DNA of 37,753 nt from JAGLTQ01 sp964605385 (GTDB lineage Bacteria; Pseudomonadota; Gammaproteobacteria; UBA6429; Thiohalophilaceae): positions 1 to 37,753 of the forward strand of contig CAZSCK010000022.1 in NCBI GenBank assembly GCA_964605385.1, given 5' to 3'. Positions 17,028 to 25,357 of this stretch are shown one piece after another (position 1 is the first letter of the stretch; each line of letters starts with the position of its first letter). The position numbers were made by a program, and so were the translations under genes. The notes under the pieces are model-generated. The model made no database searches, was not told where the DNA came from, and was given only the letters and a program-made list of their open reading frames with translations.

Positions 17028-17843
17028 ATGAACAAGAATAATTTTTTCAAGCTCGTATGTGGCGTTACTTTTGTAATAACACTCAACCCAGTAGTTTCTT
17101 TTGCTGCACAGCAATACTCCTTTGGTATAGTTCCACAAACTAATGGAAGCAAACTCTCAAAGCTATGGTCACCTATTCTCCAATACATTGAAAATAAGTC
17201 TGATATAAACCTTCATTTTGCAACTACACGAAATATTGATACATTTGAAAAACGTCTTGCATTAGGAAAATATGACATCGTATATATGAATCCTTATCAC
17301 TATACCGTGTTTCATGAAAAACAAGGCTATGTCGCATTTGCTAAAGCAAAAAAGAAAAGGCTAAAAGGTATTATTGTAGTAAAAAAAGATAGTCCGTATC
17401 GTTCGATTAATGATTTAAATAATTCTGAACTCGCTTTCCCTTCAAATGCTTTTGCCGCAAACTTAGTACCGACAGCAGTATTATCCAAAGCGAATATATC
17501 CTTCACCTCAAAATATGTTTCTTCGCATGATTCTGTATATCGTAATATTGCACGTGGTCGTTACCCTGGTGGCGGAGGTGTTTTACGTACATTTAAAAAT
17601 ACTTCTCCTGAATACCGTAATAAATTAAGAATTTTATGGAAGTCAGATGGCTACACTCCTCATGCTTTTGCTGCACATCCTCGTGTACCTCAGGCAATTG
17701 TATCCAAATTACAAAAAATTCTTTTGGAAATGGAGCAAGATCCATTAGGAAAAGCGTTGCTTAAAAAGATTCGTTTAAAAGGTATAGAGCAAGGTGCTGA
17801 TAGAGAGTGGGATGATGTACGAGCATTAAATATTCAATCTTAA
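17028..17843 (+). CDS. PhnD-like periplasmic substrate-binding protein
   Basis: This 271-aa secreted protein belongs to the phosphate/phosphite/phosphonate-binding (PhnD) family. A signal peptide covers about residues 1-26 (hydrophobic core, then VSFAA before QQYSFGIVPQ). Family features are the FGIVPQ opening, KYDIVYMNPYHYTVF (81-95, the DIV-x-NP-x-Y ligand-pocket block), FPSNAFAA and YPGGGGVLRTF. I chose the ATG at 17028 because GCGGAG lies 8 bp upstream; a TTG at 17010 adds six charged residues before the signal peptide. No permease or ATPase gene accompanies it. It lies 42 bp after chpA on the same strand, so it may be cotranscribed and act as a ligand sensor for PilJ or another receptor rather than in uptake. 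That role is inference. Confidence 0.83.
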   Translation: MNKNNFFKLVCGVTFVITLNPVVSFAAQQYSFGIVPQTNGSKLSKLWSPILQYIENKSDINLHFATTRNIDTFEKRLALGKYDIVYMNPYHYTVFHEKQGYVAFAKAKKKRLKGIIVVKKDSPYRSINDLNNSELAFPSNAFAANLVPTAVLSKANISFTSKYVSSHDSVYRNIARGRYPGGGGVLRTFKNTSPEYRNKLRILWKSDGYTPHAFAAHPRVPQAIVSKLQKILLEMEQDPLGKALLKKIRLKGIEQGADREWDDVRALNIQS

Positions 17844-17849
17844 ATAAGT

Positions 17850-18524
17850 TTATCGGCTGTGATATACAACAATATCCATGCCTTTAACCTCAATCATTCC
17901 ATCTTCCGTCATTTTCTTAAGGACACGACCTACGGTCTCTCGTGAGCAACTGACGATTCGACCAATCTCTTGTCGCGAAATATGGATTTGCGTACCTTCT
18001 GGATGTGTCATTGCATGTGGTTCATGACATAAGTCCAGCAATGTTCTGGCAATACGTCCGGCAACATCCATTGAGGTTAATAAAGTAATTTTTTTACTGG
18101 TTTTTAATAAGCGTTCGGATAATTGTAAACCAACAACACTCAATATTTCAGCATGTTTATCACGAAGTTCTTTTTTTACGAGCTTGTCGAAATGGTCATA
18201 ACTAATTACAGCTAACTCACATTCGGTGCGAGCTCTTACCATTGCTGAACGATAAGATTCTGAAATAAAGAGACCTATCTCACCAATAAATTCTCCTTTA
18301 TGGAGATAAGCTAATATCATTTCATGTCCATCTTCATCTGCAGATGTAACGGCAACGGAACCTTCAATAATGTAGTATAAGCTGTCAGCTATATCTGTCT
18401 CTCTAAAAATAATACCTTTTTTAGGGAATTTTCGACGTTCACAAAATGATATTAAAAGATTTAAAGTTTCATTACTTAAGGGAGGGTTTTTAGCTGAAAG
18501 TTTATCATTTTTAACAAGTGGCAT
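17850..18524 (-). CDS. vfr: Vfr/Clp/CRP-type cAMP-responsive transcription regulator
   Basis: This 224-aa CRP-family protein has an N-terminal cyclic-nucleotide domain with GEFIGEIGLF and RSAMVRA (Glu82, Arg92, Ser93), the cAMP phosphate and ribose contacts in CRP, and Thr142-Ser143 where CRP has its adenine-contacting pair. The C-terminal HTH reads ISRQEIGRIVSCSRETVGRVLKKM; SRETVGR equals the E. coli CRP recognition helix, so TGTGA-type sites are expected. The ending KGMDIVVYHSR resembles Vfr. The ATG at 18524 has TGAGAA upstream; a TTG at 18536 adds four residues. It converges on the PhnD-like gene (6 bp gap). A perfect CRP site lies in front of the Chp cluster. The Xanthomonas orthologue Clp works downstream of Rpf/DSF signalling, and the RpfF/RpfC pair is in the same window. 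Confidence 0.9.
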   Translation of the reverse strand: MPLVKNDKLSAKNPPLSNETLNLLISFCERRKFPKKGIIFRETDIADSLYYIIEGSVAVTSADEDGHEMILAYLHKGEFIGEIGLFISESYRSAMVRARTECELAVISYDHFDKLVKKELRDKHAEILSVVGLQLSERLLKTSKKITLLTSMDVAGRIARTLLDLCHEPHAMTHPEGTQIHISRQEIGRIVSCSRETVGRVLKKMTEDGMIEVKGMDIVVYHSR

Positions 18525-18775
18525 TATAATTCTCAATATTAAGTCTAAATGTTGGCTTTGTTGTTCAGCGATTCCATTCGACTACTACGATAATGCATAG
18601 CACTAATTCACATAGATATTACATGTCTTAAGCTCTAAGCAAAAGAACTTTTAAACACTAATTATCTACACATTCACTTACAAAAACTGCTTAGTTGATC
18701 ACAAAAACCACATGGCAATAAATATGTCACCACGTCTATTCTTAATGCAAATATAGCAAAAAAGAGACGTACATT

Positions 18776-19408
18776 ATGACCCCTGCAACTTGTGAAAAAT
18801 TAAAAATCCAATCATCTGGTGAAAGTAATATTCACCCACATCAAGGCTTCATTACACGAGAAAAACGTAATGGTGAACTTGGTCATAAAAGCGGTGTTGT
18901 TTGGCTTACCGGGCTCTCTGGTGCAGGAAAATCGACAGTTGCTAACTTAGTTGAAAGAATGTTATTTCAGCAAGGCTATACCGTTTCTATATTAGATGGA
19001 GACACTTTGCGCTCTGGTTTGAACAACGACCTTGATTTTACCAAAGAAGCCCGTGAAGAAAACTTAAGACGCACAGGTGAAGTTGCTTCATTATTTGCTG
19101 AGACAGGTCATATTGTACTTGCTTCATTTATATCACCTCATCACAAAGGGCGAGAGTCCGTAAAAAATATTATTGGCGATAATTTTTACCTTGTCCATGT
19201 ACATGCTGAACTTGATGATTGTGTTTCACGCGATCCTAAAGGACTTTACAAAAAAGCCATGGACGGTGGAATAGAGAACTTCACCGGCATAGGCCAGGAC
19301 TATGAAAAACCAACAACGGTCGATATGACGATAAACACATCCAGTAATAGTATTGCCGAAAGCACCATGCAACTAACAGCGTTTATTAAATCGAATTTTG
19401 AACTTTAG
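18776..19408 (+). CDS. cysC: Adenylylsulfate (APS) kinase CysC
   Basis: This 210-aa cytoplasmic enzyme phosphorylates APS with ATP to make PAPS, the activated sulfate donor. Visible motifs are the P-loop GLSGAGKST (46-54), DGD (74-76), the LNNDLDFT-EAREEN-RR block, FISPHHKGR with Ser120 at the position of the phosphoserine in CysC, and RDPKGLYKKA (152-161) with GIENFTGIGQDYE-P. All residues needed for activity appear intact. It is the first gene of a three-gene plus-strand operon: the CHR-family transporter starts 28 bp later and a sulfotransferase follows. No CysD/CysN ATP sulfurylase is in the window, so APS must come from elsewhere. AAGAGA lies upstream of the ATG. Confidence 0.93.
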   Translation: MTPATCEKLKIQSSGESNIHPHQGFITREKRNGELGHKSGVVWLTGLSGAGKSTVANLVERMLFQQGYTVSILDGDTLRSGLNNDLDFTKEAREENLRRTGEVASLFAETGHIVLASFISPHHKGRESVKNIIGDNFYLVHVHAELDDCVSRDPKGLYKKAMDGGIENFTGIGQDYEKPTTVDMTINTSSNSIAESTMQLTAFIKSNFEL

Positions 19409-19436
19409 TTGTTTGTGAAATAGAGGCTATTGCATA

Positions 19437-20699
19437 ATGTCTGAATCAATAATTACTCCAGAGTTTACTGACATGCAAAATATGCAAAAAAACCAAGTAT
19501 CATTATTTTTCCTGTTTTTAACCTTCTTGAAAATAGGAAGCTTGGCGTTTGGTGGCTATATGGCCTTAATTTCAGTTATCGAAAATACCATCGTTAAAAA
19601 GTTAAAGTTAATAACACACAACGACATGTTAGATGGAGTCGCACTTGCCAACCTTCTTCCCGGCCCTATGGCTGTTAATGTTGTGGCCTTTGCAGGATAT
19701 AAAGTGAGAGGCCGACTAGGTGCTCTGGTCGCAACATCTGGCGTTATACTCCCTTCTTTTTTATTAATACTTGCTCTTAGTTATATTTACTTTAACTACA
19801 ATGAAATAATTAACTTAAAAACAATATTTCAAGGCTTTATGCCAGCTGTCGCCGCCATTGTATTTAGTGTTGCCTGGCGACTGGGTAAAAAAACAATCAC
19901 TGGAAAAGCAGAGGTATTGATTGCCGTTATAGCAACGATCACGTTATTTTTTATTCCTTTAGCTTATAAAATTTATACTCCTATCGTATTAATATTTTCT
20001 GCCGGCATTCTTGGTTATTTTTTATTTGGCGACAACAATGGAGATATTACTAACAATAAAACTGACAATACTGAATTAAGAAAAAATATAATTATTTTAT
20101 TATTATTTGTTTTATTCATATTTTCACTTTTTTTTCTCCCTTTACCGTTTGAAAAAAACAGTGTTTTATACCTTACTCTAACATTTGCAAGTATGAGTCT
20201 TATGTTGTTTGGGGGCGGTTATGTCTTTATTCCCGTAATTGGGAGTATTGTTGTACTGGAAAATAACTGGTTAACATCACAAGAATTCAACGATGGTATC
20301 GCCTTAGGACAAGTTACACCGGGTCCTATTTTAATTAGTGCAACATTCATTGGCTACAAGGTTGCTGGCTTCTGGGGCGCGCTATGTTCAACTATCGGTA
20401 TTTTTGGTGTTCCTGCCATATTAATGGTTATTGTTTCTCGTTGGTTTGATTTTATTCGCCAGTCTTCTAATACACAGGCTGTTATGCATGGTATTCATAG
20501 TGCAGTAATAGGCATGATATGTGTTGCCGCATTTGTTATTTTAAAATCTTCACTTCCTTCATTTTCGATTTCAGAGATTATTATTAATTGGCCTGTTATT
20601 GCTATTTTTATAACTTCTTTAATCGGCTTAATCAGATTCAACCTTGATGTTATCTGGATTATTCCACCAGCAGGGTTAATCGGCTATCTGTTTTTTTAA
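19437..20699 (+). CDS. CHR-family (ChrA-like) oxyanion transporter
   Basis: This 420-aa inner-membrane protein has two homologous halves, the two-domain CHR layout. The N-half shows KIGSLAFGGYMALISVIE and DGVALANLLPGPMAVNVVAFAGY; the C-half repeats this with MLFGGGYVFIPVIGSIVV and DGIALGQVTPGPILISATFIGY. The FGGG/FGGY and PGP motifs are CHR signatures. Members export chromate, a sulfate analogue. The gene lies 28 bp after cysC and 22 bp before a sulfotransferase, a setting that suggests transport of sulfate or a related oxyanion in support of sulfation rather than simple chromate resistance; that is inference. Hydrophilic residues at 210-220 separate the two halves. Confidence 0.88.
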   Translation: MSESIITPEFTDMQNMQKNQVSLFFLFLTFLKIGSLAFGGYMALISVIENTIVKKLKLITHNDMLDGVALANLLPGPMAVNVVAFAGYKVRGRLGALVATSGVILPSFLLILALSYIYFNYNEIINLKTIFQGFMPAVAAIVFSVAWRLGKKTITGKAEVLIAVIATITLFFIPLAYKIYTPIVLIFSAGILGYFLFGDNNGDITNNKTDNTELRKNIIILLLFVLFIFSLFFLPLPFEKNSVLYLTLTFASMSLMLFGGGYVFIPVIGSIVVLENNWLTSQEFNDGIALGQVTPGPILISATFIGYKVAGFWGALCSTIGIFGVPAILMVIVSRWFDFIRQSSNTQAVMHGIHSAVIGMICVAAFVILKSSLPSFSISEIIINWPVIAIFITSLIGLIRFNLDVIWIIPPAGLIGYLFF

Positions 20700-20721
20700 A
20701 TAATTATCAGGAGAAGCACAC

Positions 20722-21720
20722 ATGCAAGCAATTTTTATGGTTGGCGAACAACGTTCTGGTTCAAATTTATTGCGACTTATTCTTAATGAATCTTCCAGCA
20801 TTGCTGCACCGCATCCACCACATATATTGCAACGGTTTATGCCTTTGCTTCCTATATATGGAGATTTAAATGAAGGAAAAAACTTTAAGAAGTTAATAGA
20901 TGATGTTTGTCATCTAGTTGAGCTTAATCCCGTACCCTGGGATAAGGTTAAATTAAATCGCAGGGAAATATTTAAACGGTGCAAGGAAAAATCCTTAATT
21001 GCAGTTTATGGAGCTGTCATGGATTTATATGCTGAAGCACATGGTGCAAATGCATGGGTATGCAAAAGTATGCAGAATATACAGTGGGCAGATGAAATTA
21101 ATCATTATTTTGACAACCCAAAATATATCTATTTATATCGAGATCCTCGTGATGTAACACTATCTTTTACAAAAGCCGTTATTGGTGAAAAACACCCCTA
21201 CTTTATCGCTAAACAATGGAATAAATTGCAAAAATTATGTATTAAACAACTGACCAAGAATGACGATGAAACTGTAATTCCTATTAGCTATGAAAAACTC
21301 CTTAAAAATCCAGAAAAAGTAGTAAAAGAACTTTGCCAACATCTTGGCATTAAGTTTGATAAAAAAATGTTGAATTTTCATAGATCAAAAGAAGCTAAAA
21401 GTAGCGCAAATTCCAGCACTTTGTGGGAAAACCTGAATCAACCAATAAAATGCAATAATTTCAAAAAATTTATGAATGAATTAACAACAGAGGAAATTCA
21501 AATTATTGAGTCTATTACAGGAAAAGTAATGGATACGTTAGGTTATGAACGTACAGTTATTAAGAAAGGTGAAGAGCTTAAATTTTCCCATGAAGATATA
21601 GAACGATTTACACAGGAAAATTCAAAAGCAAAAGATCAAAAATCGTCACAAGTTGACCCTAACGATCTTAAACGTCGAAAATTACAAACTGGTTTTATAA
21701 ATAAAATTGCAGCGGCTTAA
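20722..21720 (+). CDS. PAPS-dependent sulfotransferase
   Basis: This 332-aa protein is a Sulfotransfer-family enzyme. The 5'-phosphosulfate loop is near the N-terminus (FMVGEQRSGSNLLRLIL, 5-21) and the 3'-phosphate motif is YIYLYRDPRDVTLSF (135-149) with Arg140 and Ser148. The middle of the protein (PISYEKLLKNPEKVVKELCQHLGI) is typical of bacterial family members. It transfers sulfate from PAPS to a hydroxyl or amine of an unknown acceptor. AGGAG precedes the ATG. It closes an operon with cysC (PAPS synthesis) and a CHR-family transporter. The lysine-rich C-terminal 50 residues are probably disordered. No carbohydrate or lipid biosynthesis gene adjoins it, so the acceptor cannot be guessed. 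Confidence 0.9.
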   Translation: MQAIFMVGEQRSGSNLLRLILNESSSIAAPHPPHILQRFMPLLPIYGDLNEGKNFKKLIDDVCHLVELNPVPWDKVKLNRREIFKRCKEKSLIAVYGAVMDLYAEAHGANAWVCKSMQNIQWADEINHYFDNPKYIYLYRDPRDVTLSFTKAVIGEKHPYFIAKQWNKLQKLCIKQLTKNDDETVIPISYEKLLKNPEKVVKELCQHLGIKFDKKMLNFHRSKEAKSSANSSTLWENLNQPIKCNNFKKFMNELTTEEIQIIESITGKVMDTLGYERTVIKKGEELKFSHEDIERFTQENSKAKDQKSSQVDPNDLKRRKLQTGFINKIAAA

Positions 21721-21889
21721 AATGTTATTTTAAAGAATAATAGATTACTTTATGTTTGTTTTAGGTGAAATATTTTACAGTTTTTCCTGTGCCTACTTCA
21801 GAATATATTAATTATGACCGTTATGTTTGTGTATTATACAGGGTATAACACCTATAGTATTTATTGCTGATTTTTATCTAATTATTATT

Positions 21890-22096
21890 TTATTGCGTAT
21901 AAGCATGCTGTTCTTCATTTTGTAAACGTATGATTTCAGCATCTCCCATAGGCACTATTTTTATAAATCTGTGTATTTGATTTGGTTTATATCCATGTCC
22001 TTCAGCAGCAAGTTTGCACATTCTTATTTTCAAGGTTTCACCTTCTACAAGGCTCTGTACACGATGTATTAATTCTTTATATTTCTGTAGAAACAA
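21890..22096 (-). CDS. Possible small protein or gene remnant, unrecognised
   Basis: The frame from a TTG at 22096 encodes 68 aa: KYKELIHRVQSLVEGETLKI, RMCKLAAEGHGYKPNQIHRF and MGDAEIIRLQNEEQHAYTQ. Composition and codon pattern look protein-like, but no ribosome-binding site precedes the TTG and the only in-frame ATG leaves 43 codons. It could be the 3' end of a lost gene. I do not recognise the family. Confidence 0.25.
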   Translation of the reverse strand: MFLQKYKELIHRVQSLVEGETLKIRMCKLAAEGHGYKPNQIHRFIKIVPMGDAEIIRLQNEEQHAYTQ

Positions 22097-22310
22097 CCGC
22101 AGACATAAATATCAGATAAAAACCCAGCAAACTAAATAATATTTTTATATTTAATTCCCTATAATTTATTATTGTGTACGACATTTTAATATTAATATTT
22201 TTACAAACAATCTTATGACCAACATTACCGAGAATAGTTTCAATTGAAAATAATAGGAATGCAGTTTGTGATGAAGAACAAACAAAGTAAAAACATCCCC
22301 CCCTGCTCCG

Positions 22311-22401
22311 GATCAGGATCTTGCTTTCACATATTACAAATATGATATACAAGACTTGAGCCCATAACTGTCATCTAATCTCTATTTCATTGATCCTGAT
22401 C
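22311..22401. promoter_or_regulatory. Inverted repeat pair upstream of dioxygenase gene
   Basis: GATCAGGATC (22311-22320) and GATCCTGATC (22392-22401) are exact reverse complements separated by 71 bp. The second copy is itself within a dyad, TTGATC-CT-GATCAA (22390-22403), about 100 bp upstream of the dioxygenase ATG. This could be a paired operator; no regulator is identified. Confidence 0.3.
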
Positions 22402-22499
22402 AACTCTATGTTAAATTATTTAGAGTAGTTTATGTGTGGATTTATTTGTTCATTTTTAGATACTCTCAATAACAAACCAAGGTTCAATATACCTCTCAT

Positions 22500-23417
22500 A
22501 TGTACGCTATAAAAAATAAAATCAGCCCATTTAATCTTGAAAATAATGATGCCTATAAGGTGTGGCGAGATAACAAACTCAGCAATTATCCTAAAAGTTT
22601 AGGTGAGCTGATTGTAGAGATAAATGATCCTCGCACCCTGACCGATACTGAATACAGGGCTCTGCTCAAAGTCTGTCGTAAAACCAATATGGTTATATAT
22701 GCGAGTAAAACAGGCAACAATCCCTCACCTAAAATCCCTCTTCAAATGGGATATAAATTTAGAGTAAACGACCTGGATAATAACTGGTTGTCCGATGATA
22801 CTGGGCTCACATCACTCACTGTTGCTAAAGAAGGTATTCGACAACGATTTATTCCTTATACAAATCAGGAAATACATTGGCACACGGATGGTTATTACAA
22901 CACAAAGAATAAACAAATTAATTCGTTATTATTACACGTTGTTCAACGAGCAGCACAAGGAGGTGAAAATTCATTAATGGATCATGAAATAGCATATATT
23001 GAATTACGTGAGAAAAACCCTGAATACATCCGTGCATTAATGGGAAGAAATGTTATGACTATCCCCGCGCGAATTGATGAAGGTAAAATTGCACGTACTG
23101 AAGAATCTGGCCCAGTATTTAGTCTTAGTGAAAAGGGTGATCTACACATGCGTTATACCATTCGTGTTAATAACGTGGTGTGGTCAGAAGATCCACTAAT
23201 ACAAGAAGCACTCGAATATTTAAAGCTAATCCTTAATAGTAATTCGCCTTATATCTTTCAAGGATTACTGGAACCAGGCATGGGTTTAGTGAGCAATAAT
23301 GTATTACATACCAGAGAAAGCTTCACGGATGATGAAACACATAAACGTCATATTTATCGTGCCCGTTATTACAGTCGCTTAAAAGATACCAGTATTTTTG
23401 ATAATGTTTTAAAATAA
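22500..23417 (+). CDS. TauD/TfdA-like Fe(II)/2-oxoglutarate-dependent dioxygenase
   Basis: This 305-aa protein carries the 2-His-1-carboxylate iron site: His128 and Asp130 in EIHWHTDGYYN and His270 in NNVLHTRESF, with Arg288 (RHIYRARYY) as the likely 2-oxoglutarate carboxylate anchor. The SLLLHVVQRAAQGGENSLMD block is typical of the TauD fold. Members oxidise taurine, sulfonates, alkyl sulfates, carnitine precursors and many secondary metabolites; the substrate here is unknown. The nearest upstream operon makes sulfated compounds, which makes an alkyl-sulfate or sulfonate substrate worth testing, but a 779-bp gap separates them. No clear Shine-Dalgarno precedes the ATG. It converges with the IMPase-family gene (13-bp gap). 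Confidence 0.85.
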   Translation: MYAIKNKISPFNLENNDAYKVWRDNKLSNYPKSLGELIVEINDPRTLTDTEYRALLKVCRKTNMVIYASKTGNNPSPKIPLQMGYKFRVNDLDNNWLSDDTGLTSLTVAKEGIRQRFIPYTNQEIHWHTDGYYNTKNKQINSLLLHVVQRAAQGGENSLMDHEIAYIELREKNPEYIRALMGRNVMTIPARIDEGKIARTEESGPVFSLSEKGDLHMRYTIRVNNVVWSEDPLIQEALEYLKLILNSNSPYIFQGLLEPGMGLVSNNVLHTRESFTDDETHKRHIYRARYYSRLKDTSIFDNVLK

Positions 23418-23430
23418 AGTGACGGAGGGA

Positions 23431-24225
23431 TTAAATTCCACCCTGTTTTACTGTCTTTAGATAATCACACCAATCTGCAAATAATTGATTATCCAGTGCG
23501 GCCACTGCCGAACGCGCTTTTAAAGAAAAATCAAAAATAGGTTCACCCTGCAATGTACAAGCATAACCACCTACTTCGTTAAACACCAAATGACCTGCTG
23601 CATAATCCCAGATATTCTGCTTACCATGTAAGTAAAGATGAAACCGCCCCGCTGCCAGCCAACACCAGTCCAGAGCCACACCACCAAAACTACGCTGAGA
23701 ACTATAAGGTGGTTGTGAGGCAATACGCGCAGCCAATTCACTATCAAGCCGTTTAAAGTCAATCACAGCGGTAGATTTATCGATGGAAACGCCCGCTTCA
23801 TGTTTCAATAATGGCTCACCATTTAATTGTGCCCCTGCTCCATGAGTTGCACTGAAACATTCATCACGTTCTGGATCATAAACCATCCCCCACTCTATCT
23901 TCCCTTGTTTTATATACGCGAGTGAAACGGCATAATATGGAATACCGGCAGAAAAATTACTGGTGCCATCAAGCGGATCAAGTATCCATACGCCTTGAGA
24001 ATTTTCTAACACCGCTTGCTGTTGTTCTGCTGACATTTCTTCACCAAGAAAAGCTATCTCAGGATATTTTTCTTGCAGAAGTAATTGAATACGTGTTTGT
24101 ACAGCGAGATCCGCTTCTGTCAAAAAACTACCATCTGCTTTGTGCATTCGAGCAACATTAGCAAAACGGTGAGAAAGCTCTTCATTCGCGATATTTTTTA
24201 TTTCTTCAATAATTTGTAAGTTCAT
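23431..24225 (-). CDS. Inositol monophosphatase family phosphatase
   Basis: This 264-aa enzyme shows the metal site of the IMPase fold: GEE (Glu62-Glu63), DPLDGTSNF (Asp83, Asp86), and WDYAAGHLVFNEVGG (Asp207). The FSAGIPYYAVSLAYIKQGKIEWGMVYDP segment is more like SuhB/IMPase and histidinol-phosphatase types than CysQ, whose equivalent block is DGTKEF. It therefore hydrolyses a sugar, inositol or histidinol phosphate rather than PAP, although the substrate is not determined by sequence. On the minus strand it is followed upstream by the YdjM-like gene after 20 bp, so the two may be cotranscribed. Confidence 0.85.
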   Translation of the reverse strand: MNLQIIEEIKNIANEELSHRFANVARMHKADGSFLTEADLAVQTRIQLLLQEKYPEIAFLGEEMSAEQQQAVLENSQGVWILDPLDGTSNFSAGIPYYAVSLAYIKQGKIEWGMVYDPERDECFSATHGAGAQLNGEPLLKHEAGVSIDKSTAVIDFKRLDSELAARIASQPPYSSQRSFGGVALDWCWLAAGRFHLYLHGKQNIWDYAAGHLVFNEVGGYACTLQGEPIFDFSLKARSAVAALDNQLFADWCDYLKTVKQGGI

Positions 24226-24245
24226 ACTAATCTCTTATTTAAAAA

Positions 24246-25238
24246 TCAAAACAATAGCTTAATAAATTGTTTTCGAGTTCGTGTATTTAATTTACTATTA
24301 GTTATAAAATTAGCATGTACATTTTCAGTCTTCTGTTGACTTAGTTCTATGCCCCACATTAATTTAATCTGATTAGGTAAAAAAGAATAACGCATATCTA
24401 TAATCACATTGGGATCTTGTGAGTTAACGGCAAGAAAGTCATCTGAAAACCAACGAAAACGTTCTATGTCTTTTGCTTGTTGGCTATTTTCAGCTAGCCA
24501 GGGAAAATCACGTTTAATATTTAGCTTTTGGATAGATGTGCCAGAAATAATTTGTGTCTGCCATAATATTTTAACGGCATCAACATAATAACGCCCATTG
24601 TATTCATAAATAAGCTTCCACACGTGCCTGTTTCCAAAACTTGGTTTTACACGAATACGATCAGTTTGGTGACCTCGTTGTTGAGCGAGAGTATAAAGTG
24701 CATTTTCAGCACGTTGTTTTTGAATTAAACCTAAACTTAAAAAAACAACAGCATAAATAAATGCAATTCGGGCAAATAGTCGATTATTTCGATAAACAGC
24801 AAAGACAATACCTATGATAATGGGAATTGTAAAAAACGGATCAATAATCGAAACAATACTCCACGAAATTCGTTGATCAGAAAAAGGCCAAAATAATTGT
24901 GTGCCATACGATGTACAGGAATCAAGTAGACCGTGCGTAGCAAAACCTACAAATGAAAATAAATAAATCTGCGAAAAAGTTAATTTATTTTTTATAAACG
25001 GGTAAACCACCAATGCACATAATAAAGCACCAAAGGGTATAAAAAAGAGTGAATGAGTAAACTGACGATGAAACTCTAAAAATAACAAAGGATCATCTGC
25101 TGAGTAAATTAATACATCAAGATCAGGAGCCATTCCTGCAAATGCACCAATTAATAATGCGCTTAACTGTTTTGATTTATCTTTAGCAATTGATTGAGAA
25201 AGACTGGCGCCCAAAACGGCTTGAGATAAAACATCCAT
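24246..25238 (-). CDS. YdjM-like (DUF457 family) membrane-bound metal-dependent hydrolase
   Basis: This 330-aa protein starts with MDVLSQAVLGASLSQSIA, then GAFAGMAPDLDVL, FHRQFTHSLFFIPFGALL and GFATHGLLDSCTSYGTQLFWPFSDQRISW. The PDLD, HRQ-THS and THG-LD pattern of His and Asp residues between membrane segments defines the LexA-binding inner-membrane hydrolase family (YdjM). About four membrane helices occupy the first 180 residues; the C-terminal 150 residues are soluble (GRYYVDAVKILWQTQIISGT). Its reaction is unknown. It is separated by 20 bp from the IMPase-family gene downstream. Confidence 0.82.
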   Translation of the reverse strand: MDVLSQAVLGASLSQSIAKDKSKQLSALLIGAFAGMAPDLDVLIYSADDPLLFLEFHRQFTHSLFFIPFGALLCALVVYPFIKNKLTFSQIYLFSFVGFATHGLLDSCTSYGTQLFWPFSDQRISWSIVSIIDPFFTIPIIIGIVFAVYRNNRLFARIAFIYAVVFLSLGLIQKQRAENALYTLAQQRGHQTDRIRVKPSFGNRHVWKLIYEYNGRYYVDAVKILWQTQIISGTSIQKLNIKRDFPWLAENSQQAKDIERFRWFSDDFLAVNSQDPNVIIDMRYSFLPNQIKLMWGIELSQQKTENVHANFITNSKLNTRTRKQFIKLLF

Positions 25239-25357
25239 AAAATATTCGATACCTTTATTAATATATTAAGAATTGTATTCTAATTGGAGTCAGAGTAAAA
25301 ATTTTTTTTGTAAATACTCTAGTAGTTGCAGAGCGTTTAACCCTAACGATAATATTC

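Larger units (their letters stand above)
21721..22499. other. Long intergenic region
   Basis: This 779-bp AT-rich stretch lies between the sulfotransferase and the dioxygenase genes. It holds one weak minus-strand open frame (21890-22096, listed separately) and a 10-bp inverted repeat pair (GATCAGGATC 22311-22320; GATCCTGATC 22392-22401) upstream of the dioxygenase. I see no RNA gene, convincing terminator or CRP site. Confidence 0.5.

Noticed and set aside
22077..22352. 91-codon minus-strand frame in the gap before the dioxygenase
   Set aside because: Low-complexity Ile/Phe/Ser-rich translation, no ribosome-binding site and no family pattern.
23431..24225. IMPase-family gene as CysQ, completing PAPS recycling for the sulfotransferase
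   Set aside because: The DGTSNF and following FSAGIPYYAVSLA pattern is that of SuhB/IMPase or HisN types, not the DGTKEF type of CysQ.
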